Shown piece by piece: positions 53,860 to 60,962 of a stretch of DNA of 60,962 bases (within the stretch, counting starts at the first letter, position 1; each line of letters opens with the position of its first letter). This stretch comes from Pseudarthrobacter sulfonivorans (GTDB lineage Bacteria > Actinomycetota > Actinomycetes > Actinomycetales > Micrococcaceae). Below the pieces are notes generated by a model. It worked only from the letters and a program-made list of their open reading frames with translations, was not told the DNA's origin and did no database searches. Made by a program: the position numbers and the translations under genes. The stretch spans positions 1-60,962 of the forward strand of contig NZ_JANFCZ010000026.1 of assembly GCF_024391045.1 (NCBI RefSeq). Direction: 5' to 3'.

Positions 53860-55104
53860 ATGACCATTGCTACACCAACAGCCACGGACGCTATCGGAGA
53901 GGCGCTGGCAAGAGACGCCTCGCTGGCCAGTGACCTGGTCGCGTTCCGACGGGAGATGCACGCCTATCCCGAACTGGGACTGCAACTGCCGCGCACCCAG
54001 GGCAGGGTCCTCGAGGCCCTGCGCGGACTGGACCTGGAAATCACCCTGGGCACCAACTCAACCTCGGTAGTAGCGGTACTGCGCGGCGGGCTGCCGTCCG
54101 CACCCGGCGTCGCGCGTTCCTCGGTCCTCCTCAGAGGCGACATGGACGGGCTGCCCATCACCGAGAAGACCGGGGTGGCGTTCGCCTCCGCCAACGGGGC
54201 CATGCACGCCTGCGGGCACGACCTGCACACCGCCGGACTCGTCGGCGCCGCCCGACTCCTGCACGCGGTGCGGGACCAGCTCCCCGGCGACGTGATCTTT
54301 ATGTTCCAGCCGGGCGAAGAAGGGCATGGCGGCGCCGAGGTCATGATCGCCGAAGGCGTCCTAGACGCGGCCGGGCCCCGTCCCGTCGCAGCCTACGGAG
54401 TCCATATGGCCTCCGATGCCCCGTCAGGCCTCTTCACCACCCGCCCCGGCCCATACATGGCTGCCATGGGCGAACTCCAGGTGGAAGTCCTGGGGCGTGG
54501 AGGGCACGGATCACGGCCCTTCCAGACACTCGATCCGGTGCAGGTGGCTGCGGAAATGGTGGGGGCCCTGCAGACCTTCGTGACACGCAGGTTCAATGTG
54601 TTCGATCCGGTCATTCTCACCGTAGGGAAGTTCGCTGGCGGAACGGCGGCGAACATCATCCCGGATACCGCCACTTTCACGGCGGGAGTGCGTTCCTTCA
54701 GCCCGGCCGTGAGCAGGCGCCTGCAGACAGAACTTCCGGACATGCTGCGGAAGCTTGCCGAGGCACACCAGCTCGCAGCAAATGTTTCCTTCACACCCAA
54801 GCTCCCAGCCACCATCAACAACGACGGCGAAGCCCTGTTCTGGGAGCAGACGGCAATTTCGCTCTACGGGCAGCACCGTTTCGAGCTCCTTGCCAATCCG
54901 AAGGCAGGCTCCGAGGACTTCTCCTGCGTCCTGTTGCAGGTTCCGGGGGCTTTCGGCCACCTGGGCGCGGGCTCACCGGACATGGACCCGAAGGATTGGG
55001 CGCCGATCCATTCCGCTCGGGCCGTCTTTGACGACGGTGTCTTGCCGGACCAGGCACGGTTTCTGGCGACCCTAGCCTTCGAGCGGCTTCGCGCCGAAGT
55101 GTGA
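53860..55104 (+). CDS. M20 family amidohydrolase
   Basis: 414 residues from ATG 53860 with GGAG 6 nt upstream; ATG 53830 is an alternative. Zinc motifs: HACGHDLHTAGLVGAARLL near 115, FQPGEEGHGGAEVMI near 148 with the general base glutamate, and YGVHMASD near 180; the C-terminal zinc ligand region is ANPKAGSEDFSC near 345. It is of the hippurate hydrolase / N-acyl-amino-acid amidohydrolase (IAA-amino-acid hydrolase) group. As the last gene of the MocR-ABC operon, it probably cleaves the imported amide into an amino acid and an acid in the cytoplasm. Confidence 0.9.
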   Translation: MTIATPTATDAIGEALARDASLASDLVAFRREMHAYPELGLQLPRTQGRVLEALRGLDLEITLGTNSTSVVAVLRGGLPSAPGVARSSVLLRGDMDGLPITEKTGVAFASANGAMHACGHDLHTAGLVGAARLLHAVRDQLPGDVIFMFQPGEEGHGGAEVMIAEGVLDAAGPRPVAAYGVHMASDAPSGLFTTRPGPYMAAMGELQVEVLGRGGHGSRPFQTLDPVQVAAEMVGALQTFVTRRFNVFDPVILTVGKFAGGTAANIIPDTATFTAGVRSFSPAVSRRLQTELPDMLRKLAEAHQLAANVSFTPKLPATINNDGEALFWEQTAISLYGQHRFELLANPKAGSEDFSCVLLQVPGAFGHLGAGSPDMDPKDWAPIHSARAVFDDGVLPDQARFLATLAFERLRAEV

Positions 55105-55112
55105 ACGCGATG

Positions 55113-55148
55113 GGGAGCCCCGCGTGCCGTCAGGGCAGCGGGTCTCCC
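55113..55148 (+). terminator. Hairpin after the amidohydrolase gene
   Basis: GGGAG, one mismatch, CCCGC pairs with GCGGG and CTCCC across a 14-nt loop, 8 nt after the stop. It ends the MocR-controlled operon; no T tract. Confidence 0.45.
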
Positions 55149-55363
55149 TATCCATCGGGCTCCGGTGACTCGCCTTCGCGGGCAGGCCCTGAATTCGAAG
55201 ATCAGGCTGCCCGGCCAGCCGACCGCCGTCTTACTTTACGACGACGGAGGGCAGCAGTGTGACGTGGGACGATCAGCAGTGAACCGGGCTGTAGAACGCC
55301 GCACCCCAGCTGAAATGGTCGGTGGCGTTGGGTAGCGGCGGCAGGGGATATGGAGGCCGCCAG

Positions 55364-56611
55364 CTACTTGCGCACCTGCAGGTCCACCCAAACCAGCCGG
55401 TGGTCGCTGCTCGGGAACGGGTAGACCCCGGTCAGCCGTGAGAGCGGGTTCGCCTGGGTCGGCCAGAACACACCGGAGCCGAGGACCGTTGTCTTGCGTG
55501 AAGGCAGCACGTAGTCAGCCCGCAGGTTTCCGGGCGCGGTGTCGCCGAAGTCGGCGGTGTCGTTGCGGGGGTCGCCCTTGTGGGTGGCGTTGGCTCCGCC
55601 CTGCAGGGCCGCCGCCTCCGCGGCACCATCGGAGGCCGGCAACGGGTCCACGATCTGCTTGGAATCCAGGAGCTGGTTGACCGCGGCTGCCGCCGAGTCG
55701 CCGTCGAACGGGTCCGCGTTCTGGTCACCGACAATGACGAACGGTTCGCTGGGCAAGAGCCCGCGCTTTGTGCCCTCATCGTCCACGATGTACTGCGACT
55801 TGCCCGGCGTGACGTAGTCAGCCCAAAACCGGATCTCGTCGTGGTTACGGCGCCCGTTCCGGTCCTCAGGCCCGTCAAACGTTGGCGGGGTGGGGTGTGA
55901 GGCAAGCACGTGCACCGTTTCGCGGCCCACCCTCACCGGGACATCCCAGTGCGACTTGCTCGACAGGCGAACCACGTCAAGCTCCTCCGGGGAAAACCAG
56001 TCGGCAGGCTCAGGCGTGGCCGGGTTGTCCGGCAGCAGCGCCCCCGGCATGTCCTTCCACAGGAAGTTCTGGAACGTCCGCACGTTCTCCGTGTCGATGG
56101 GGTACTTCGACAGGATGGCCATCCCGTACTGACCTTCGAATGCGCCGAACCCCAGGGCGTCGTCGGCACCACCGATCTTGCCGTCGTTGTTGAGGTCGAA
56201 CCCGCTGGGGATCCCGGTGTTCGAGGGCGCTACATAGGCGTGGGGGTAGTCGACGGGATCGGCGCCGCCCTGCCCGATCGCCAGGTAGTTCTCGCGGAAC
56301 AGGTCGGCGGCACGCATCCCGGGCACGTAGTCGAACTCGTTCAGCAGGATAACGTCCGGGTTGGCACGCTGGATGACCTCGGCCACGGTGCGCGCCTGCT
56401 GGTCGTCCGGAGTGCTCAGATCGGCCTCGAGTTCGCCGGCGCCGGCCCGGTTGAGCGACAGGTTATACGTGGCCACCCGCAGGTCCACCGTCCGGTCCGT
56501 TTTGGACTCGGCCTTCGGATCGGCGGCGGCCGGAGCTCCGCCGAAACCGATGGCGAGGCCGCCTAGAACAGCGGCGGTGACTACAGCAGTAAGTGGGCGT
56601 CTCGAGGACAT
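55364..56611 (-). CDS. Secreted endonuclease/exonuclease/phosphatase-fold hydrolase
   Basis: 415 residues; AAGGAG lies 5 nt before the ATG. A Sec signal (MSSRRPLTAVVTAAVLGG, ending AAAD near residue 31) predicts export. The EEP fold follows: RVATYNLSL near 46, VILLNEFDYV near 92, VLASHPTPPTF near 235, FVIVGDQNADPFDGD near 290 and the C-terminal SSDHRLVWVDL. The GDxN and SDH motifs are the catalytic core. A loop DLNNDGKIGGADDAL near 140 looks like an EF-hand calcium site. It may be an extracellular phosphodiesterase or nuclease; the substrate is not evident. Confidence 0.87.
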   Translation of the reverse strand: MSSRRPLTAVVTAAVLGGLAIGFGGAPAAADPKAESKTDRTVDLRVATYNLSLNRAGAGELEADLSTPDDQQARTVAEVIQRANPDVILLNEFDYVPGMRAADLFRENYLAIGQGGADPVDYPHAYVAPSNTGIPSGFDLNNDGKIGGADDALGFGAFEGQYGMAILSKYPIDTENVRTFQNFLWKDMPGALLPDNPATPEPADWFSPEELDVVRLSSKSHWDVPVRVGRETVHVLASHPTPPTFDGPEDRNGRRNHDEIRFWADYVTPGKSQYIVDDEGTKRGLLPSEPFVIVGDQNADPFDGDSAAAAVNQLLDSKQIVDPLPASDGAAEAAALQGGANATHKGDPRNDTADFGDTAPGNLRADYVLPSRKTTVLGSGVFWPTQANPLSRLTGVYPFPSSDHRLVWVDLQVRK

Positions 56612-56774
56612 GGGGCTCCTTGGCAGCGCGAAATGAGGGGTACGAGTGAAGGTCCGTACAACCTAAGCCGCCAAGATGGCCGGAAGGAGTACCTCAGGCG
56701 AACGGAAATGAATCCGCATTGCGGCCCGCGACCATCGGATGGCAGCCACGTCGGGAGGCCTGCTCTGACGCGAA

Positions 56775-56820
56775 AAAGGAGGCCGACGGCGAAACTTGGG
56801 TGTCGCCGTCGGCCTCCTTT
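56775..56820 (-). terminator. 18-bp perfect hairpin terminator after the GSYVT protein gene
   Basis: Arms AAAGGAGGCCGACGGCGA and its exact complement flank a 10-nt loop, with TTTTT next on the minus strand. It lies 39 bp after the stop of the small repeat protein. Confidence 0.8.
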
Positions 56821-56858
56821 CCTGCCCTCGCGGCACGGTCCTCCGCAGGGCACGGACC

Positions 56859-57131
56859 CTAGGCCGCCGTCGGAAGCGTGACGTAGCTGCCCTCGATGAC
56901 GCGTGCGGCAACGAGGGCAGCGCCGTCTACGGTGACATAACTGCCGCGGGTGACGGGGCTCGGGTTTCCGGGGGCGGTGACATAACCGCCCTCGACGTAG
57001 ACGCCGTCGGCGGGGACGGACACGTAGCTGCCGCCGCGCACTGTGGTGTCAGCGGCAGAGTTCCAGGCGGCGGTCTTCAGGGTGGTTTCAGAGGCGGATG
57101 ATGTTGCGGTGCGTTCGGTCAGCAAAGTCAT
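56859..57131 (-). CDS. Small protein with four GSYVT-like repeats
   Basis: 90 residues from ATG 57131, chosen for AAGGAG 6 nt upstream; the frame runs to 57185. After a serine- and threonine-rich N-terminus come four short repeats, GGSYVSVPADG, EGGYVTAPGN, TRGSYVTVDG and EGSYVTLPT, spaced by 10-20 residues. No signal peptide, cysteines or membrane segment. The strong ribosome site and very strong terminator mark it as a real, well-expressed gene. The repeats could form short beta strands. I do not recognise the family. Confidence 0.75.
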   Translation of the reverse strand: MTLLTERTATSSASETTLKTAAWNSAADTTVRGGSYVSVPADGVYVEGGYVTAPGNPSPVTRGSYVTVDGAALVAARVIEGSYVTLPTAA

Positions 57132-57419
57132 GGGTTCTCCTTGGGGTTGCAGGATGAGGGCCGTACAGGTTGTTGTGCCGCTCAAGCAGGAGGACGGTTG
57201 CGCATTGTGTCGCTTGCCCCACTGGCCCGGGTATGTTCACCGGTGCGGTACTCAAGGGCTACGGTGGCCTGCATCCAACCTTACGGACTTATTATGACCT
57301 ACTCAAAATAAGGTGGGGAGGCTCACCATTACTTCGGTAGGGCATTTATCCCCTGTTCGCCGTGCACTGACGGGACTAATCTAGGCCGCGTCAACATCCA
57401 CCGCTGTCGAGGAGTCGTC

Positions 57420-57737
57420 ATGGCCGGGTTTGTGCAGATCATCGAATTCAAGAGCTCCCGGATCAAGGAGATCGAAGAACTGGGCCGCCCCTCACGAACC
57501 GGGGGCAGCACTCAACCCACGTTCCGCCACATTTTTGCCACTGCGGACAGGGACCACCCCGGGACCTATTTCACCATCGTCAACTTCGATTCCTTCGAGT
57601 CTGCGATGGAGAATTCAGGCCGGCCCGAAACGTCCGAGTTTGCCGCCAAGATGGCCGAACTGTGCGACGGACCCGTGACCTTCCACAACCTGGACGTCAT
57701 ATGGGAGGACACCGGAGACGCCGCGGACAACGGCTAG
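57420..57737 (+). CDS. Small hypothetical protein, possibly ABM-like fold
   Basis: 105 residues with GAGGAG 5 nt before the ATG. The pattern VQIIEFKSS near the start, HIFATADRDHPGTYFTIVNF near 37-56 and a closing VTFHNLDVIWED suggests a dimeric alpha-beta barrel of the antibiotic-biosynthesis-monooxygenase type. No catalytic residues can be assigned. It stands alone, divergent from the GSYVT gene. Confidence 0.65.
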   Translation: MAGFVQIIEFKSSRIKEIEELGRPSRTGGSTQPTFRHIFATADRDHPGTYFTIVNFDSFESAMENSGRPETSEFAAKMAELCDGPVTFHNLDVIWEDTGDAADNG

Positions 57738-58177
57738 GACTATTCGGCAACCATAAACCAGGCATCCAGGGTGTGACGGTCGCGGCCGCCGGTCCGACCG
57801 GCATACCTCGGGTGCCGCGTACTGTTGCGCGCGTCACGCACGGCACCCTTTTGGACCACTCTCGGGGAGGGCGCCACGGAAAACCCGGGCCCGCCGTCGT
57901 GCGTCCTTCAAAAGCGTGCCTGGGGTGACGCTTGAGCGTTTCCCGGGTGGTCCCGCCTGCACAAGCACAACCCCCGGGGAGCTTTGACCCAGCCTCCAAA
58001 GTGCCGCACTTCCCGGCGCCTTGGTGATCGTCGAACCGCGCCACCGGGCCTAGATGGCACGCGAAGAACTCATATTTCGTAGAGTAGTATTTTAATTCCA
58101 TATATCGGAATAACGAAGTGCCCATAGTCGGGCTTCCACACCGAGGACCCACGCCACCTACATAGGAGTAGATGATC
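57738..58177. other. Intergenic stretch before amiS
   Basis: No convincing ORF, terminator or structured RNA was recognised here apart from the operator at 58095-58111. A minus-strand frame (57697-58179) has composition unlike a real protein and would run through the operator. Confidence 0.5.
58095..58111. promoter_or_regulatory. Candidate urate-regulon operator A (upstream of amiS)
   Basis: ATTCCATATATCGGAAT, perfect 5-bp arms around 7 nt in an AT-rich stretch, 66 bp before amiS. It matches operator B upstream of uraD in 13 of 17 positions when B is reversed, an IclR-type TTCC-n7-GGAA form. Confidence 0.55.
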
Positions 58178-58807
58178 ATGCTTTACCTGGGCCTTCTGTT
58201 GTCCGGCGCAGCGCTGCTGATCAATGGGCTGGGACTCTTGGGCCGGATCCCCCTGCGGGACTCTGCCATGTTCAGCATGCTGATCGGCGGGGTCCAGCTG
58301 GCACTGGGAATCGCCTTTGTGGCAACAAATAGCGACGCCGAGCCCCAAACCCTCCTCAGCGCCGCGGGCATGTTCCTGTTCGCCCTGACGTACGTTTACG
58401 TCGGACTAAACACAGTCCTGCAGCTCGGATCCCAGGGCCTGGGATGGTTCAGCGGCTTGGCGGGCGCGCTGGGGCTCCTGCTCGCAACGGCCTGGTTCAA
58501 CACCGATCCGCTTCTGAGCGTCTTGTGGCTCGCGTGGGCCGTCCTGTGGGCTTTATTCTTCGTCCAGATGGTACTGGGACGCGTTAACCTCATCCCCTTT
58601 ATCGGCTGGTCCCTAGTGCTGCTGAGCCAGACGACCGCCACAGCACCGGCACTTCTGGGACTGTCCGGGAATTGGCCCGACAGCCAGGCCACGGCCGCCA
58701 CGGCTGCCGCAGTGTTGACGACGCTCTTCCTGCTGGCGGCGCGGCTCGGCCGGCGCAAACGCCGGCCCGGACATCCAGCACCCCGCCTGCCCGCCCGGAC
58801 CGCGTAG
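58178..58807 (+). CDS. AmiS/UreI family urea or short-amide channel
   Basis: 209 residues from ATG 58178, chosen because AGGAG is 9 nt upstream; ATG 58172 would leave only 3 nt. Six hydrophobic segments span residues 1-185 and a basic tail ends the protein. The N-terminus (LYLGLLLSGAALLINGLGLL) is typical of AmiS/UreI, which lets urea or small amides through the membrane. Urate breakdown by the next genes ends in urea or ammonia, so urea handling is a sensible role. It lies about 150 bp before uraD and may share regulation through the paired operator sites. Confidence 0.87.
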   Translation: MLYLGLLLSGAALLINGLGLLGRIPLRDSAMFSMLIGGVQLALGIAFVATNSDAEPQTLLSAAGMFLFALTYVYVGLNTVLQLGSQGLGWFSGLAGALGLLLATAWFNTDPLLSVLWLAWAVLWALFFVQMVLGRVNLIPFIGWSLVLLSQTTATAPALLGLSGNWPDSQATAATAAAVLTTLFLLAARLGRRKRRPGHPAPRLPARTA

Positions 58808-58924
58808 GATCCGAGCAGCAGCCGGCTGCCTCCCGGACCGACTGCAGTCGCATTCCGCAGCGCCGCCGGCCAGGTTGACACGGAAAACCGCTTGCGCTTC
58901 ACTGTTGCGTATGTTGAAATAAAA

Positions 58925-58941
58925 CTTCCACGATATGAAAT
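58925..58941. promoter_or_regulatory. Candidate urate-regulon operator B (upstream of uraD)
   Basis: CTTCCACGATATGAAAT, an imperfect dyad whose reverse complement closely follows operator A. It ends 15 bp before the uraD ATG at 58957. Confidence 0.5.
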
Positions 58942-58956
58942 GCCGGAGAAGGCGAG

Positions 58957-59490
58957 ATGACGTGGATGCCCGCACCAGCAGAAGGACCGGCAATGATGCT
59001 CCAGAAATTCAACGAGGCTGACCGTACCGAGATCGTCTCGGCGCTGCGCCCCTGCCTTGATATCCCGCGGTGGGTTAACCAGATCGCCGACGCCCGCCCG
59101 TTCGCCTCCGTGGACGAACTCCTCGCCTTTGCGGGCCGCGCAGCCCTGCCGTTCACGGACCAGGAAGTCGATTCGGCACTGGCCCACCATCCGAGAATTG
59201 GTGAGCGCGCAGCCGGCGACAGTTCCGAGGCCCGCCTCTCCCGCGCTGAACAGGAAGCCCTGGGCGGCACCACGCCCGCCGTGGCCGCCGCACTCGTGGA
59301 AGGCAACCGGAGCTACGAAGAGAAATTCGGCCGGGTCTTCCTGATCCGCGCCGCCGGCCGCAGCAAGGAAGAGATCCTCGAGGCACTCCAGTCCAGGATC
59401 TCCCACAGCGCCGCCGAGGAAAACCCCATCGTGCAGCAACAGCTGCGTGAAATTGCCGTCCACAGGCTTGAAGGAATGATGAGCGAATGA
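58957..59490 (+). CDS. uraD: OHCU decarboxylase (2-oxo-4-hydroxy-4-carboxy-5-ureidoimidazoline decarboxylase)
   Basis: 177 residues from ATG 58957 (GGAG 8 nt upstream). Relatives usually begin near MLQKFNEADR, so ATG 58993 or 58996 (AAGGA 6 nt upstream) may be the real start. The family pattern is clear: PFASVDELLAFAG near 48, LAHHPRIGER near 75 with the catalytic histidine, and the C-terminal EENPIVQQQLREIAVHRL. It converts OHCU to S-allantoin in the last step of urate oxidation. The stop overlaps uraH (ATGA). The urate oxidase gene is not in this window. Confidence 0.92.
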   Translation: MTWMPAPAEGPAMMLQKFNEADRTEIVSALRPCLDIPRWVNQIADARPFASVDELLAFAGRAALPFTDQEVDSALAHHPRIGERAAGDSSEARLSRAEQEALGGTTPAVAAALVEGNRSYEEKFGRVFLIRAAGRSKEEILEALQSRISHSAAEENPIVQQQLREIAVHRLEGMMSE

Positions 59491-59828
59491 CCCCGTCCCA
59501 CATAACCACCCACGTCCTGGACACCTCCACAGGCAAGCCTGCGGCAGGAATCCCGGTCCGCCTGGAAGCCGGAAATCAAGGCGCATGGTCCGAGGTTGCC
59601 GCCGCCACCACTGATACCGACGGCCGGGTCAAGGACCTCGGTCCCGAGGTGCTTGAATCCGGAACCTACCGCCTGCAGTTCACCACCGCCGAGTACTTCG
59701 CGAACAGCAACACGGCCACTTTCTTCCCGGAGGTGGTGCTCGTGTTCACCGTGGACCGCGACGAACCGCACTACCACGTCCCGTTGCTGCTGAGCCCGTT
59801 CTCCTTTTCCAGCTACCGCGGAAGCTGA
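59487..59828 (+). CDS. uraH: 5-hydroxyisourate hydrolase
   Basis: 113 residues, full family length. It begins SHITTHVLDTSTGKPA with the conserved histidine and ends with the YRGS signature that distinguishes hydrolases from transthyretin; YHVPLLLSPFSFSSYRGS is complete. It hydrolyses 5-hydroxyisourate to OHCU, the substrate of the UraD encoded just before it in an ATGA overlap. Confidence 0.95.
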   Translation: MTPSHITTHVLDTSTGKPAAGIPVRLEAGNQGAWSEVAAATTDTDGRVKDLGPEVLESGTYRLQFTTAEYFANSNTATFFPEVVLVFTVDRDEPHYHVPLLLSPFSFSSYRGS

Positions 59829-59884
59829 CCGGGCAGGGCGCGGCCCAGGACCCCAGCAGTGCAGGTCTCTCTGGCCGCGCCTCC

Positions 59885-60625
59885 CTAGCCGCGCCCGATG
59901 AACGGCATCCCCGCGGCCGTCATCACCACCGAGCCCACACTGGCCGACGGCGGCATCCCCGCCATCATGAGTACGGCCCGGGCCGCCTCCTCCACCGGAA
60001 ACGTCGGCTCCACTTTCCGGCTCCCGTCGGCCTGGAGGGCACCGGAACCGACGCCCAGCGTGTCCATGATCTCCGTGGCCGTGTTGCCGATGTCGATCTG
60101 CCCGCAGGTGATGCCGAACCCGCGGCCGTCCAGCTCGATGCTCTTGGTCAGTCCCGTGATGGCGTGCTTGCTGACCGTGTACGCCACCGTGCGCGGCCGT
60201 GGCGAATGCGCAGCGATTGACCCGTTATTGATGATCCGGCCGCCCTGCGGCGACTGCGCTTTCATCGCCCGGACCGCGGCGGCCGCGCACAGCATGGAGC
60301 CCGTCAGGTTGACCGCCAGCGTGGCTCCCCAGTCCGCCGGGCTGATCTCATCCACCGAGGCCGCGGGGCCGGCTACGCCGGCGTTGTTGAACAGCACATC
60401 CACTCTCCCCCACCGCCGGAGCGCCGCGGCAAAAAGCCGCTCGACGTCGTCGGGCACAGTGACATCGCACGGAACCGCATGCGCCTGCGAATGGCCGTCG
60501 GCGGCCGCCAGCAGCTGTGCCTCCCGCCGTCCGGCCAGCACCACCCGGTAGCCCTCGGCCAGCATGAGCCGCGCCACCGCGCGGCCGATGCCTGAACCTG
60601 CTCCGGTGACGACGGCGACTCTCAC
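59885..60625 (-). CDS. SDR family short-chain dehydrogenase
   Basis: 246 residues from GTG 60625. Classical SDR: cofactor motif VTGAGSGIGRAVA near residue 6, NNAGVAGPAA near 86, catalytic serine in IINNGSIAAH near 133, and YTVSKHA with the Tyr-Lys pair near 148. The arginine after the second strand (AGRR) suggests NADP(H). Substrate unknown; it is divergent from aceE and convergent with uraH. Confidence 0.92.
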   Translation of the reverse strand: MRVAVVTGAGSGIGRAVARLMLAEGYRVVLAGRREAQLLAAADGHSQAHAVPCDVTVPDDVERLFAAALRRWGRVDVLFNNAGVAGPAASVDEISPADWGATLAVNLTGSMLCAAAAVRAMKAQSPQGGRIINNGSIAAHSPRPRTVAYTVSKHAITGLTKSIELDGRGFGITCGQIDIGNTATEIMDTLGVGSGALQADGSRKVEPTFPVEEAARAVLMMAGMPPSASVGSVVMTAAGMPFIGRG

Positions 60626-60801
60626 GTTGGGTTCTGGGGTGGCAGTGATGGGGTCCTCCTGGGTCCGGGGCGGCCATCCTGCCGCCGGTGTGTAGCCTAT
60701 GACGCCGCCCCTCGGGTGTCAGTCCGGCAGCCCACCGCAGCAGTCACAATCGGTGAGAAGGCCCGCATGAGGCACCCGCCTCCGTCGGCCGCCCTGCCAC
60801 C

Positions 60802-60830
60802 TTGACTACCCGCACCCCTCTCGCTAATCT
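60802..60830 (+). promoter_or_regulatory. Possible aceE promoter
   Basis: TTGACT at 60802 and TAATCT at 60825 are 17 bp apart. The -35 is strong and the -10 weak. The dyad at 60843-60867 lies just past the expected transcription start. Confidence 0.4.
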
Positions 60831-60842
60831 CGAACAGCAAGA

Positions 60843-60867
60843 AAGTTTTCTCACAATACGAAAACTT
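60843..60867. promoter_or_regulatory. Dyad in the aceE leader, probable operator
   Basis: AAGTTTTC-n9-GAAAACTT, perfect 8-bp arms, 33 bp before the aceE start. Position suits repression by blocking transcription just after initiation. Confidence 0.55.
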
Positions 60868-60900
60868 GGCCCAGACATTCAAAGATGAAACGAGGCTGCC

Positions 60901-60962
60901 ATGGCTGCAGGAGAAGATACCTCCCATATCCTCAGCGGGTTGACTAACCAGCTGCCTGATCG
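60901..60962 (+). CDS. aceE: Pyruvate dehydrogenase E1 component, 5' end only
   Basis: The last 62 bases encode MAAGEDTSHILSGLTNQLPD and run off the edge. This closely resembles the N-terminus of actinobacterial homodimeric pyruvate dehydrogenase E1 as I recall it. A GAGG lies 6 nt upstream. The enzyme would decarboxylate pyruvate with ThDP for acetyl-CoA formation. Only 20 codons are visible, so the call rests on recognition of this stretch. Confidence 0.75.
   Translation, partial: MAAGEDTSHILSGLTNQLPD

Noticed and set aside
57738..58094. Possible riboswitch before amiS
   Set aside because: I looked for guanidine-type or other conserved cores and saw none I could defend. Infernal against Rfam would settle it.
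57697..58179. Minus-strand frame of 160 codons upstream of amiS
   Set aside because: Composition is unlike a protein and it covers the operator; no ribosome site.

Overview
The window looks like chromosome of a high-GC actinobacterium of the Arthrobacter/Pseudarthrobacter group. The clearest pointer is the right edge, where the first 20 codons of a gene closely resemble the start of actinobacterial pyruvate dehydrogenase E1 (aceE) as I remember it. Codon use, an Lrp/aminotransferase/permease locus, a MocR-linked ABC operon and a urate-degradation pair fit the same group. No rRNA, tRNA, CRISPR array, integrase or transposase was recognised.

Region 1 (1-16.1 kb) is a defence island of visibly lower GC. 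A cytosine-5 DNA methyltransferase and an overlapping, edge-truncated partner run leftwards. Running rightwards are a DUF1156 adenine-type DNA methylase, a Swt1-HEPN/DUF499 ATPase, a GHKL (MORC/MutL-like) ATPase, a PD-(D/E)XK (DUF4420) nuclease and a Z1-domain helicase. They overlap or are separated by about 20 bp, and a hairpin terminator ends the run. A single-chain GmrSD-type (DUF262 + HNH) type IV restriction enzyme follows.

Region 2 (16.2-27.5 kb) has an ADP-ribose/NAD theme. A degenerate inositol-monophosphatase-like gene and a Nudix-winged-helix (NrtR-type) regulator run leftwards. Divergent from the regulator is an operon of an ARPP-1 protein, an ADP-ribosylglycohydrolase fused to a CX5R phosphatase (broken by a 1-nt frameshift), three tandem paralogues with an N-terminal helix-turn-helix and homing-endonuclease-associated repeats, and a protein with S1-like domains, a coiled coil and a RelE-like end. 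Two copies of a matching dyad lie in the divergent promoter. A PD-(D/E)XK nuclease gene killed by one TAG codon and a decayed copy of the start of the first paralogue follow.

Region 3 (27.5-39.1 kb) carries a small membrane protein coupled to a NERD-UvrD helicase, then three genes joined by GTGA overlaps: an SF2 helicase fused to a nearly complete housekeeping-type sigma-70 factor, an AddB-like Fe-S nuclease and an AddA-like helicase-nuclease. The helicase-sigma fusion with an AddAB-like pair is the best candidate for an undescribed system. A zinc-ribbon protein and an orphan HicB-like antitoxin with a perfect palindrome over its start end the island.

Region 4 (39.1-61 kb) is higher-GC metabolic chromosome: amino-acid permease and aromatic-type aminotransferase divergent from an Lrp regulator and a ThDP enzyme; a PIG-L deacetylase with a propeller-like tail; a quinone oxidoreductase; a decayed MFS transporter; a MocR regulator divergent from a polar amino-acid-type ABC operon ending in an M20 amidohydrolase; a secreted EEP-fold hydrolase; a tiny GSYVT-repeat protein; amiS and uraD-uraH for urate/urea nitrogen, sharing a probable operator; an SDR; and the start of aceE.
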